Of a stretch of DNA of 64,000 nucleotides, positions 11,764 to 22,425 are shown piece after piece; the stretch's first letter is position 1; every line of letters starts with the position of its first letter. A model generated the notes under the pieces. It saw only the letters and a program-made list of their open reading frames with translations, did not search any database and was not told the origin of the DNA. The DNA is from Siphonodentalium dalli (lineage: Eukaryota > Mollusca > Scaphopoda > Gadilida > Siphonodentaliidae), in the NCBI GenBank assembly GCA_032622095.1, contig CP136066.1, positions 198,328,816 to 198,392,815 of the forward strand, read 5' to 3'. A program made the translations under genes and the position numbers.

Positions 11764-13548
11764 CTGCATTAACAACCACCGACGCGCGTTATCGTGTTGC
11801 GGTTTCATCAGGGACGTGACGACAGGGGTGGGGTAGTTTCTCACTCCCCGCCAGAAGTGGCAGCATGTGGTGTGAGGAGGCCTAGGGACCCATCCCGACT
11901 TTGCATTAACAGCCACCGACGCACGTTATCGTGTGCGTTGTCACCAGGGGCGTTACGGCAGGGGTGATGAAGTTTCTCACCACCCCGACGTAGCGGCATG
12001 ATATGTGAGGAGGCCTGGGGACCCATCCCGACTTTGCATTAACAGCCACCGACGCGCGTTATCATCAGGGACGTGACGACAGGGCTGGGGTATTTTCTCA
12101 CTCCCCGCCAGACGTGGCAGCATTTGGTGTAAGGAGGCCTGGGGACCCATCCCAACTTTGCATTAACAGCCACCGACGCGCGTTATCGTGTTGCGGTTTC
12201 ATCATGGACGTGACCACAGGGCTGATGTAGTTTCTCACCCCCCTCCAAACGTGGCAGCATGTGGTGTGAGGAGGCCTGGGACCCATCCCGACTTGCATTA
12301 ACAACCACCGACGCACGTCATCGTGTGCGGTTTCATCAGGGACGTGACGACAGGGCTGGGGTATTTTCTCACTCCCCGCCAGACGTGGCAGCATTTGGTG
12401 TAAGGAGGCCTGGGGACCCATCCCAACTTTGCATTAACAGCCACCGACGCGCGTTATCGTGTTGCTGTTTCATCAGGGACGTGACCACAGGGCTGATGTA
12501 GTTTCTCACTCCCCCCAGACGTGGCAGCATGTGGTGTGAGGAGGCCTGGGACCCATCCCGACTTGCATTAACAGCCATCGACGCACGCTATCGTGTGCAT
12601 TGTCATCAGGGACGTGACGGCAGGGGTGATGTAGTTTCTCACCACCCCGACGTAGCGGCATGATATGTGAGGAGGCCTGGGGACCCATCCAGACTTTGCA
12701 TTAACAGCCACCGACGCGCGTTATCGTGTTGCGGTTTCATCAGGGACGTGACGACAGGGCTGAGGTATTTTCTCACTCCCCGCCAGACGTGGCAGCATGT
12801 GGTGTGGAGGAGGCCTGGGGACCCATCCCAACTTTGCATTAACAGCCACCGACGCAAGCTATCGTGTTGCGGTTTCATCAGGGACGTGACGACATATGTG
12901 AGGTAGTTTCTCACTCCCCGCCAGACGTGGCAGCATGTGCTGTAAGGAGTCCTGGGGACCCATCCCGACTTTGCATTAACAGCCACCGACGTGCGTTATC
13001 GTGTGCGGTGTCACCAGGGGCGTTACGGCAGGGGTGATGAAGTTTCTCACCACCCCGACGTAGCGGCATGATATGTGAGGAGGCGTGGGGACCCATCCCG
13101 ACTTTGCATTAACAGCCACCGACGTGCGTTATCATCAGGGACGTGACGACAGGGCTGGGGTATTTTCCCACTCCCCGCCAGACGTGGCAGCATTTGGTGT
13201 AAGGAGGCCTGGGGACCCATCCCAACTTTGCATTAACAGCCACCGACGCAAACTATCGTGTTGCGGTTTTATCAGGGACGTGACGACAGGGGTGAGGTAG
13301 TTTCTCACTCCCCGCCAGACGTGGCAGCATGTGGTGTAAGGAGACATGGGGACCCATCCCGACTTGCATTAACAGCCATCGACGCGCGGTATCGTGTTGC
13401 TGTTTCGTCAGGGACGTGACGACAGGCTGAGGTATTTTCTCACTCCCCGCCAGACGTGGCAGCATGTGGTGTGAGGAGGCATGGGGACCCATCCCGACTT
13501 TGTATTAACAGCCACCGACGCGCGTTATCGTGTTGCGTTTTCATCAGG
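11764..13548 (+). repeat. ~135-bp satellite with 8-monomer higher-order period
   Basis: Using GTGGCAGCAT (or GTAGCGGCAT) as phase mark, monomers start near 11857, 11990, 12114, 12251, 12384, 12521, 12652, 12789, 12927, 13060, 13184, 13321 and 13456. Spacings run from 124 to 138 bp. The spacing and variant pattern repeats after eight monomers: the distinctive GTAGCGG monomer followed by a shortened 124-bp monomer is at 11990/12114 and again at 13060/13184, a shift of 1070 bp. Each monomer contains CATCAGGGACGTGACGACAG or a variant. Open frames of up to 115 codons are by-products of the repeat. Confidence 0.95.
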
Positions 13549-13722
13549 AATGGGCGAAATAGGGGGTGAATTGGGGGGGGGGGTTCACATCCCGGATTTG
13601 GTCAAAGTTATAAAGATGTATTCAGGACTCCGTGCCAGTTTGTTTTCTTTTTACTAAGAATCTAATTACTTGTACGTGTATGTATCACCACATACACATA
13701 TACTGCCTATACTGTGTATGAT

Positions 13723-13845
13723 TCTTTATTGTTGTTCTTCGTGAATAACCAAGTCATGAAAATGTTGGGTTCTTCATTTGTTTCCTTATTGTGGGTCTTC
13801 GTGAATAACTAAATCAATGTATACTTGGTTCTTCATTAAAATTGG
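13723..13845 (+). repeat. 60-bp duplicated segment
   Basis: TTATTG followed by TCTTCGTGAATAAC occurs at 13727-13748 and again 60 bp later, each copy ending in GGTTCTTCATT. Confidence 0.8.
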
Positions 13846-14209
13846 TTCTTTATTTCGGTAACATGTATGTTGTGATCTTCGTTTGGTTCTCCTATTAGAT
13901 CATTACTTTTTCACTTGTCCCTTTTATAAAAAAGAAAGGGCCAACCTCGAAGAAAAAATAGTGTGGGCTAGCATCACCAAATTCACCCTCATGAGACCTC
14001 ATTCTGCTTAGGCCTCATTTTCTGGGAATTATCTATAGTATCAAATTAACATTGTTTTAGTTACATTTCCCTCCTAGGATGTTTCTATATCCCCTAATTT
14101 GCAGAAGATAAAATTCATAATTGAGGTGCCCAATGGGTGAACATCACCAACTTCAACTGGGGAACTTCAATCTGATCCTAGGTCTACCATATCAGTTGAC
14201 GGCCTGAGA

Positions 14210-14297
14210 AGAATGAGGTCCCCGGAGGGTGAATTTAGTGCTGTAGCCCGTTATGCGGGATAGCGTCACTAAATTCACCCTATGTGGACCTCATTCT
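14210..14297. repeat. Hairpin with 31-bp arms
   Basis: The arm AGAATGAGGTC..GGGTGAATTTAGTG (14210-14240) is complemented by CACTAAATTCACCC..GACCTCATTCT (14267-14297) with about three mismatches. A third, partial copy in the orientation of the right arm lies at about 13975-14010, suggesting a short mobile or fold-back element. Confidence 0.75.
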
Positions 14298-14299
14298 GC

Positions 14300-15204
14300 A
14301 AATGACAGACCATATAAAATACATGTTGCCGATCTACTTTGTGGATCAGTCTCACTTTCCAATGAAGGAAATTCCCCCAATTGTTCGCAGCTGTCTAAAA
14401 ATATATTATAAACTCATTGCGATTTGGCGATGAACAGATACATTACATTTAGTGAACATTACCAGTCGTATATTAACTTAAATCGAGAACAACATGCACT
14501 AAACATGATATAAAACTATCTTCCCTTACCCCATACCAATCTTGAACATTCCATATTGTATTTGTTTCAGAATTTTTGTTTTGAGTTCAACATTTATCCA
14601 TTTAAATTTTTCTTCTGTGCACCACCAGGAGCTCCACCTAAGTTGCTATAACTTGTGTTCCAATCCCCATTCGTTCATCCTACATTAGTTTGTTATAAAT
14701 AAATTTGTTTGAAATGTATATTTGGAATACTCAATAAAATATGAAGCAATCCTATTGGAACAGAAATGTGAACCAGTTTTCGGTCTCCTGGTGATCCAAA
14801 TGTTTCTGTGTGTACTACGCGTCGGTGGACTTTGGTGCTTTTGTATATATGTTTGCATGTTCCATGTCAGTTCGCGGCTCGCAATAGACTCATTCATTCA
14901 AAAACTATTTCTACGTTCTGACGATTCTGTAGAATAATAAATCGAATCATCCTAACTTTAATGTGTGATCTTCTGAGTCGCTCGGTTAATTAATCGAATC
15001 GACTGGAATTCTAACTGAGCTTTAGTGAATGAACGAAGCAATAAGATATAACGTACTACGGAGAAAACGGATTTCACGCCACGATTCGCGTCTTGTTCAG
15101 GGAACCTCATTTTAATCGATGCGGTTCAATTGTGAAGCTATCTGCAATCAAAGAAGATTCTGTGTTGGGTTATATCCCACAGTCTATCCAACTAAAGCCA
15201 TGTC
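14300..15204. other. Unassigned AT-rich sequence
   Basis: No feature recognised. Opposed ~70-codon frames at 14685-14937 overlap one another and carry no known motif. Confidence 0.4.
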
Positions 15205-15570
15205 TGTGAGCAAACCCCATGCATGCATTATCTCCCCCCGCCCCGTTGGCTCGATAAGACCACTGCCTCTTGATACATTTTTCCCACATTTCGTGAACTT
15301 CATTAATGATCGTATTTATTACACACATATGTGATTTATAAGGATTTATTGGTGAATTAAAAGTGGTAATGTCACACCTGTGAAATAGAAAATTCAATGC
15401 TAAAACAGATAGTCTGTGCAAAATGGCATAGACATACACCACACTACGAAGGAGATTTTCATTCCTTATTTCTTATTCCTTTATATACAGAATGCGGAAC
15501 TTTTCAATAAGCTGGTATCCAGCCGCGGTTACAGAGCCAGAGAGGAACTTCTATTCGGCCATTTCTGGGT
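15205..15570 (+). repeat. Dispersed repeat family A, diverged copy
   Basis: Shares with copies near 28.8, 44.1 and 45.6 kb the order CCATGCA, GATAAGACC.CTGC, CCCACATTT.GTGAACTTC and TATTAAGAT-like words, and further on GTATCCAGCC..GGTTACAGAG. It is much more diverged than the other copies. Confidence 0.45.
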
Positions 15571-16648
15571 TCAAACTTATCAGTTCAACGCATCCGAATA
15601 TATGTTTGCTTCAATTCGGAACTTGGATGGTGTGTTGCTTTGATATAATTCCCGCTTTATTCAATGACTTCATACGTCGGAAATTATATAGATGCCTTCA
15701 CCAATGTTCATACCAAGTTATTAACTGAAAGTAATTGTGATAAATCAATTCAACTGGTGTGTCAAGTAACCGGTATCTCCAAGGGTTATAAAGTCACGAA
15801 CTAATTGACATGAAGCGTGCATTCTGGTTCACATTGGACTCGGGGGATGATAATCGTTGCGGAATGATTCGCCTGGCTAGCTTTGTGACATTGCGTTTTG
15901 TCTACACATCGGCAGCGTTTATATACGACGGGGAATATAATCATCATTGCATATCCATTTAATCAGTTCGTCAGACTTATTTTATTGATATTTCATCGCG
16001 ATTAGACAAAACAACGTGCGGCAGGGTGCTTGGAGTGAGTTGGTGAGGGTGGCTTGGGGTGAGAGTGGCTTGGGTGAGGGTGGGTTTGATGTGGGTGGGG
16101 GAGTTGTCTCACACCTGACTTTGATCAAACTATCAAAAGTTGGAATATTCATATCTGAATGAACGGCAGTTGGACATGTCAGAGCAGATGATCATTCGAG
16201 GACTAACGACCAAAATTCTTTATGCAAATATTGTTGACTTAGTTATATTATTTATTTGTTATTGAATAGCAGCATTCTCAACGACTCGGCCGTTTCAGCT
16301 TCGCAGGGAAATACCTCTCCATAAATCTGCCGCTGCCGGACTGGTTAATATCTTGGTATGAACATCGGTGAAGGCATCTATATAATTTTCGACGTATGAA
16401 GTCATTGAATTAAGCGGGAATTATTTTCTCCATGCGATGGATTAATGCATTGGCTCATTAAGGTTACAAAACTCGGGAAGTTTGAAAATCAAGGGAGGTA
16501 ATTCTAAAATAGTGAAGAACAAGGGAGATAGTCGGATGCGGTATATATAAGAAACGAAATGATGTGGCACTTCCTCTTTGGTCAGCCAATGGTCGCGGTT
16601 GACAGCCATTTTGACAATTAATTGTTCAATGTATTGTATAAAAAGATG
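15571..16648. other. Unassigned sequence
   Basis: A G-rich GGTGAG/GGCTTGGG patch lies at 16030-16100. No gene or repeat family recognised. Confidence 0.4.
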
Positions 16649-16798
16649 ATCTACAACGAGACCACAGTTTATAGCGGAATTTAAAAAAACGAGTCCAGTA
16701 AGTTAGGTCTGCATGGACCGAGCTTTTGGCGAGTTCCAGACCTAATTTACTGGACGAGTTTTGTAAATTCCGATATAAACGGTGGTCGAGTTGTAGAT
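16649..16798. mobile_element. 150-bp hairpin element
   Basis: ATCTACAACGAGACCACAGT at the left end is answered at the right by the complement of ATCTACAACTCGACCACCGT. The arms continue through GCGGAATTT and GTCCAGTAA to a short central loop. The arms are about 63 bp with scattered mismatches, typical of a small fold-back MITE. No target duplication was identified. Confidence 0.75.
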
Positions 16799-17312
16799 TC
16801 TATTTATTACATGATACAAAACCTCGACAAAACATACTTAAATCAACAAATTGGTTGCGAAACTAACAACGGCTTCTATAAGGCATGCGGTGATGTTTCA
16901 CGTGACTATGCGTTGTTTGCCCGCGTAAAGAAATAGTCCCAGATAATTATACAGTATTTAATTCGGCATCAGACACTTCTTTGCGCCGACAGATGCATCG
17001 AAAACGACGTTGATTGCATATTTAATGACATAACTTTTCAAACTCTTCATTCATTATAGTTTGTTGAAAAAATATTGGAAGCCATAGTATTTTGAGACGT
17101 ATCGTACGGAATCTAAACAGACGACATACCGGAAGTCAAAGGTCACCTGGCACTATTTTTTGTTATTAAACGAACGTTTAATTTCACAATTTATAGAATG
17201 GGTTAATTGAATGGAATAAGGGTAGGATCGTGTAATAATATGTTTTATTTTATATATTTTCGTTGTCTATAATGATAGTGGTTTCCTGTTGGAACTTTCA
17301 CCTCGACGGAAT
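16799..17312. other. Unassigned sequence
   Basis: No recognisable feature. Confidence 0.35.
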
Positions 17313-17388
17313 CGTCATTCTATTTGGACGAATAAGTATAATGTTCAGAAGGTTGAGATGATTCCTCCTGATGTTTGGTTTGCGGGTA
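17313..17388 (+). repeat. Direct repeat, copy 1
   Basis: CATTCTATTTGGACGAATAA followed by GTATAATGTTCAGAAGG and GATTCCTCCTGATGTTTG. The second copy is at 17981-18046 and is nearly identical. The 590 bp between them holds only overlapping, unrecognised open frames. Confidence 0.9.
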
Positions 17389-17980
17389 ACGAGTCGAAAC
17401 ATGATATGGCATGCGCTTAGCATGACATATAGTCAGCAAACTGCAACTGATGATGGTCTTATCAAAACATTTTGGCATCTTTTTAACTCATTGGGAGTAA
17501 TTTTCAAAAACCTAGAAATTCTACCTTTGGCATTAAATGAATCTTGTTTTTGTGGGGTACGTTCTAAAACTATTTTCAAAATTCTAATAAACCGCTCCAG
17601 GGTCCAGCTTCCACCTCAAAATTCATGTCATCAGAACGAGGAGCAATTTGTCTGCGAGAAATTGGGACCTTGGTCATCATCATATTTAGCCTTGAATCTT
17701 CTTTAATATGCCTACAGCAGACAACCTCCCCTTTCTTTTGACATCCATACATTTGTGCACCACCTTCATTATGTGGGGAAATTATATGACAGATAGGATG
17801 ACAGCCGTTAATTCTTTCACTATACTTATGTTGACAAACGGAAAGGCCGTAAGGTCCGTCAGCCAGTGCTCCATTCTGACTTTTTACTGTCATTCCGGAG
17901 AGCTAGGTGTGAATTTCGTTGACCAGGACAGATGTGTCACCTGGTCAGGCACCCACTTACCTGTATTGGTTAACCTATAA

Positions 17981-18046
17981 GACATTCTATTTGGACGAAT
18001 GAGTATAATGTTCAGAAGGTTGAGATGATTCCTCCTGATGTTTGAG
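17981..18046 (+). repeat. Direct repeat, copy 2
   Basis: A near-identical partner of 17313-17388 with one substitution in GGACGAATGAG. The pair brackets about 590 bp, consistent with a local duplication or the ends of a larger element. Confidence 0.9.
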
Positions 18047-18254
18047 TTACGATCTGATGTGTTTCGTGTTTGGGATCTACGGATTTGGCTCTAGTTAGCC
18101 GATGGAGTGAAGTTTGTTTCAAAGTCATAATTGCGGCAGGCAACATCATTGCTTGGAAGTTCTTGTCATGCCTAACGAAGTGTCTATATAGTCGACGTAA
18201 CCTCTCGTTAGAGGTTGATACAGCCTCATGGCTTGTGTTAATTATTAATGCCTG

Positions 18255-18840
18255 GAAGTGTCTTGGTGGCTCATGTATCCCGGTCGAGGGATAGTTGCAT
18301 TGTCGGAAAATAATGTGGTTCTTGTGCGAGTCGGAAAGGAATGATCTACAAGTACCTTGGTGGTTCGTGTATCCCATTTGAGAGATTGTAAAATTTAATG
18401 TCGGAAAATAATGTGGTTTGGAGAGGAATTATCTAAAAGTGCTTTGGTGGTTAACCCTTTACCCAACAAACCGGCCAAATAAAGCTTCAACAGCCTAAAT
18501 TATCTTGGGTCTGTCTCAATAAAACCATACAAATATGGATATCATTGGAACCGGCTCCTTGACCACATTGTGATAGTTACAGTTATGCCCTGTGCCAATT
18601 CATTCTCTTATATATGCGAGTCGACCATAGGTCGCCTCGCATATATAAGAGAATGCATTGGCCTAAAAAAATCTGTTTTTGTGTTAAGCCAATGCATGTG
18701 TTAAGCCAATGCATTCTCTTATATATGCGAGGCGACCTATGGTCTACTCGCATATATAAGAGAATGCATTGGCACAGGGCCCTTCTGTTGGGTAAAGGGT
18801 TAATGTATCCCATTTGAGGGATAGTGGTGTCCAATAAATG
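18255..18840 (+). repeat. ~97-bp tandem repeat interrupted by MITE E1
   Basis: CTTGGTGG..CGTGTATCCC-type units begin near 18262 and 18356, and each includes GTCGGAAAATAATGTGG. The third unit is split: its start, CTTTGGTGG, is at 18442-18450 and its continuation, TGTATCCCATTTGAGGGAT, follows the MITE at 18804. Confidence 0.85.
18451..18803. mobile_element. TTAA-flanked MITE E1, copy 1
   Basis: It begins TTAACCCTTTACCCAACA and ends with the complement, TGTTGGGTAAAGGGTTAA. TTAA target duplication with CCC-initial ends is characteristic of the piggyBac superfamily. Two 67-bp palindrome modules sit inside in opposite order at 18595-18661 and 18706-18772. No transposase is present. It interrupts a tandem repeat whose unoccupied copies give the pre-insertion site. 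A second full copy is at 58041-58440 and an end fragment at 31378. Confidence 0.9.
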
Positions 18841-19086
18841 CATCATTAATTTTGTCACATACTCATAAATTTTCGCCATATCTGGTACTATAACACTGAA
18901 CGCTGTCTAGTTGAATGACGATTCTTGTCTTGTTCTTGCAATGTAGTGTGAATAATATTTGCATAAGAAATCTGCTTAAAACTTTTCTACTTCGTCTATT
19001 TGCATGAGTGGAAAGCATTGGCACAGCAATCAACCAAGTGCACTTATTAATAATGGCTAATAATTGTGAGAACATTATGTACTACT

Positions 19087-19350
19087 TTAACCCTTTCATG
19101 ACGGGAGCTGCCATGGTGCAGCATTAAAGATCATGTGCCAGTACATTCGCTTATTTATGCGAGTCTCCCATATATAGGCAGCCTCGTATATATAAGAGAA
19201 TGCACTGGCTTACAACCCTAATGTAAATATTGGGCAAATGAATTCTCTTATATATGCGATGCTCCCACTGGGAGACTCGCTTATATAAGAGAATGCATTG
19301 GTACAGGGTTTTCACAAAAATTCTGGAAGCTCCATTCATGGAAGGGTTTA
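19087..19350. mobile_element. TTAA-flanked MITE E2, copy a
   Basis: It starts TTAACCCTTTCATGACGGGA and ends ATTCATGGAAGGGTTTA, so the right TTAA has become TTTA. It carries two palindrome modules of the CTCCC/GGGAG type, read CCAGTACATTC..ATGCACTGGC and CAAATGAATTC..ATGCATTGGT. The left end has a TGCAGCATTAAAGATCATG segment and the right end has TTTTCACAAAAATTC. Related copies lie at 24.8, 25.96, 26.96, 31.79, 36.67, 41.16 and 62.75 kb. Confidence 0.85.
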
Positions 19351-19385
19351 TAATAGTTAACAATCTGCGAACAATATGTATGAAT

Positions 19386-19796
19386 TTAACCCTTTCAGTG
19401 CCAGGTCCGATTTTTGTATCAACCCATATATCCTGTGCCCATGCATTCTCTTATATATGCGAGTCGACCATAGGTCGCTTCGCATATATAAGAGAATGCA
19501 TTGGCCTAACAATTTTTCATCATTTGTTATTATTTTTTACAATTTTAATAATTTTTTCTTATATTCTTTAACAGACTTATTTTGTAGGTTTTGTGCCAGG
19601 GAATCTTACGTTTTTCATGGGCATCAAAATTATTACTATGAATACTGGGTGATAGTTTTGAATTATAAAATGCCCCTAAGGTTTTATCCAGTTTGTTTTT
19701 AAATTCGCTATAGCATGCTTAAGCATACCCAAAAAAAAAATTAATTTATAATAAATTTTAGGGCCTATTTTACGGCCCAAGCACTGAAAGGGTTAA
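19386..19796. mobile_element. TTAA-flanked MITE E4, copy 1
   Basis: Ends are TTAACCCTTTCAGTGCCAGG and GCACTGAAAGGGTTAA. A single palindrome module lies at 19438-19504. The rest is AT-rich, including CTTACGTTTTTCATGGGCAT. The matching unoccupied site, one TTAA at 20974-20977, lies 1.2 kb away in a duplicated host segment. Copy 2 is at 47923-48413 in the opposite orientation. The 108-codon frame across it is not regarded as coding. Confidence 0.9.
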
Positions 19797-20480
19797 ATGG
19801 AAGGCTGCCACTGCCGGTAGCGAATTGTATGCACTTATAAATGATGTAGATCCTACACCGGTAAGATTAAAGGGGCACTGTAAGCCATTTTCAATAAATT
19901 CCCGCTTTTAACAACGACTTAATATCGATAATATATAGAAACATAAGATATTCTGTAAACCTTCAGGTTAATAGGTTATCTTAAAATTAAAGTTAAGAAT
20001 TTGATATAAATTTAATTTATGGCTGCAGCCATAAGACGTAATCGAATTAATTGACGGAAAGTAGATTGGGCAGCACGTGGCATGCAGGTGGACGTGTAAA
20101 CAATTATGTTGATACGCGGCGTAAACTCAAGCCACTCGCTGACTTGACTGATTATACAATAACCTAAACTAGTATATAATATAACATTTATTTGATACAT
20201 TTTTGCTTGAAAACTGTACTAAAATTACTCGACAACGACAATTTGTATTTTCGCATTCCGGCTAATCTGCCATCCGTAACATTTCTTCGTACTCAGCAGA
20301 CGTTTAAATAATGGAAAACTGGTTACCTTACGGCTCAGTGGATATAGAAACCATCCACAACATTGGAGTACAGTATCCCTTTAAACAAATGTATTATCTG
20401 CTCGAGTGGAATCTGCGGTATTTCTCATGAGAATCATGCATGATTGCAATCTGAAGATTAATGACAATGGCTAAACAATT
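19797..20480 (+). repeat. Host duplicated block 1, interrupted by element I
   Basis: 19797-19870 and 20381-20480 together match 20978-21130: AGCGAATTGTATGCACTTAT, then GGTAAGATTAA, then GCTCGAGTGGAATCTGCGG and GATTAATGACAATG. The gap is filled by the TTAA-flanked element I, and E4 lies immediately upstream at another TTAA of the same block. Confidence 0.88.
19871..20380. mobile_element. TTAA-flanked MITE I
   Basis: Flanked by TTAA at 19867-19870 and 20381-20384. Terminal repeats are AGGGGCACTGTA and TACAGTATCCCT. The 510-bp interior has no coding capacity and lacks the 67-bp palindrome. The host copy at 21047-21050 retains a single TTAA, giving a clean unoccupied site. Its ends resemble those of element T at 54.6 kb. 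Confidence 0.9.
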
Positions 20481-20948
20481 GTGACCCGCCATATAAAATC
20501 CAGTCGTAAGTCGGGATTTTTTTACCCTGTGCCAATGCATTCTCTTATATATGCGAGTCGACCATAGGTCGCCTCGCATATATAAGAGAATGCATTGGCC
20601 TAACATTTTTTTACAATTTTATATACTGTGTTATGTACCAAATTGTGTTTGTTCTAATAATATAAACATTTATATATGAATCTCCATATATGGAGGATAA
20701 TAAAGATATATATATATATATGCTTCTATATATGTGTGGGGCTCCCTGCAGGGTAATGGATGTTTTTTATTTTATGTCCTAAAAATTGTAAGAAAAATTT
20801 ATTTAAAACAAATGATAAAAAATTGTTAGGCCAATGCATTCTCTTATATATGCGAGGCGACCTATGGTCGACTCGCATATATAAGAGAATGCATTGGCAC
20901 AGGGTAAAAAAATGCCGACTTACGATTGGATTTGATATGGCGGGTCAC
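20481..20948. mobile_element. MITE E3, copy a
   Basis: Ends are GTGACCCGCCATATAAAATC and the complementary GGATTTGATATGGCGGGTCAC. Two inverted palindrome modules lie at 20532-20598 and 20831-20897. The centre contains a GGGGCTCCCTGCAGGG motif. The flanking 4-mers AATT and AAGT match at 3 of 4. It lies at the junction between two duplicated host blocks. Three more full copies are at 30.0, 35.8 and 51.8 kb. Confidence 0.88.
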
Positions 20949-20954
20949 AAGTGT

Positions 20955-21130
20955 GCTAACAGTATGTATGACTTTAACGGAAGTCTGCCACTACCTGTAG
21001 CGAATTGTATGCACTTATAAATGATGTCGATCCTTCACCGGTAAGATTAAACGAAGGTAGTATATGCTCGAGTGGAATCTGCGGTATTTCTCATGAAAGT
21101 TGCAATCTAAAGATTAATGACAATGTTAAC
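20955..21130 (+). repeat. Host duplicated block 2, unoccupied
   Basis: The uninterrupted counterpart of 19360-20480. It keeps single TTAA sites at 20974-20977 and 21047-21050, exactly where E4 and element I are inserted in block 1. This makes it an internal reference for the pre-insertion state. Confidence 0.88.
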
Positions 21131-21285
21131 ATAGCGTGTTTCATGTGCAAACGAGTTAATTGCTATAAATCTGCAAGAAAACGCCGCTTCAAATGAGAAT
21201 CAGATGCAATGCTCCGGCTCATGTAAACCAATGATAATTACAGACTCGTTTCGTTATCTTAAGATCGCTGTTGTTGAACTGTTTG

Positions 21286-21500
21286 AAGATCGACACGGGT
21301 TGTGGTCCTGTGTACAGTGCGTAAAGAGTGTGCGATAACCAAGACACTCAACACCGTATTTTTGTGTTGGGGGAGTGATTGTCGGTTATCTACTCAATAC
21401 CGACAGGTTGAGTGGCGACTATTAGCGACACGGGTTGTGGTCCTATGTACGGTGAGGTGCGTAAATAGTGTGCGATAACGAGTACACTCAACACTGACCA
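21286..21500 (+). repeat. ~140-bp direct repeat left of minisatellite
   Basis: CGACACGGGTTGTGGTCCT occurs near 21292 and 21427, each followed by GTGCGTAAA.AGTGTGCGATAAC and ACACTCAACAC. The reverse complement of the GCGTAAA to CAACACC part is found at 22376-22421 on the other side of the minisatellite. Confidence 0.85.
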
Positions 21501-21595
21501 CTTTAGCTGCTTAATTATGGAAATGTAAAGTTCTTCTGAAGAAAACAAAATTATAAAATAATGTAAAATATTCTAAACATTTGTCGGTGTTTTGC

Positions 21596-22290
21596 GGCGG
21601 TTATCAGTGGTTCACGGTGATTCTCAGTGGTTCGCGATTATTCTCAGTGGTTTGTGGTGATTCTCAGTGATTCTCAGTGGTTCGCGATTATTCTCAGTGG
21701 TTTGTGGTGATTCTCAGTGGTTCACGGTGATTCTCAGTGGTTCGCGATTATTCTCAGTGGTTTGTGGTGATTCTCAGTGGTTCACGGTGATTCTCAGTGG
21801 TTCGCGGCGATTCTCAATGATTCACGGTGATTCTCAGTGGTTTGCGACGATTCTCAGTGGTTCGTGGTGATTCTCAGTTGTTCGTGGTGATTCTCAGTGG
21901 TTCGATGTGATTCTCAGTTGTTCAAGGTGAGTCTCAGTGGTTCGTGGTGATTCTCAGTAGTTCACTATGATTCTCATTGGTGCGTTGTGATGTTTAGTGG
22001 TTCGTGGTGATTCTCAGTAGTTCACTATGATTCTCATTGGTTCGTGGCGATTTTCAATGGTTCGTGGTGATGCTCAGTGGTTCATGGTGAGTCTCGGTGG
22101 TTCGTGGTGATTCTCAGTGGTTCTCAGTGGTTCTCAGTGGTTCATGGTGAGTCTCGGTGGTTCGTGGTGATTCTCAGTGGTTCGCGATGATTCCCAGTGG
22201 TTCACGGTGCGTCTCAATGGTTCTCTGTGATTCTCAGGGGTTCACGGTGAGTCTCAGTGATTCTTGGTGAGCCCTGGTCAGTCTCCAGGA
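21596..22290 (+). repeat. 20-bp minisatellite GGTGATTCTCAGTGGTTCAC
   Basis: About 34 copies of a 20-bp unit, with variants at the GTGGTTCGCGATTA positions and degeneration toward the right end (CAGTTG, CAATGG, CAGGGG). A two-unit alternation of GCGATTA and TTGTGGTGA forms is visible at 21600-21780. Confidence 0.96.
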
Positions 22291-22359
22291 TTTATGTTGA
22301 TTCATAGTAATCCACTCCACACAAGTGACCTACAGTGAGCTTTGTTCATATATGGGCCG

Positions 22360-22425
22360 TATGAGGTCCCCCGGTGTTGAGTGTTTTGCGTATCGCACAT
22401 TATTTACGCACTGTATTGCAGCTCG
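22360..22425 (-). repeat. Inverted arm right of minisatellite
   Basis: Its reverse complement, CAGTGCGTAAATAATGTGCG then ATAC and ACACTCAACACC, matches the left-side repeats at about 21315-21356 and 21450-21500. The minisatellite therefore lies between inverted copies, as in a fold-back element with an expanded interior. Confidence 0.75.

Noticed and set aside
12098-13492. Frames of 60-115 codons with repeated RRWLLMQ-type peptides
   Set aside because: They follow the ~135-bp satellite and shift frame between monomers of different length.
18583-18879. Frames containing LYMRGDLWSTRIYKRMHW-like peptides in many places
   Set aside because: The recurring peptide is simply the 67-bp palindrome module translated; because the module is palindromic it reads similarly on both strands.
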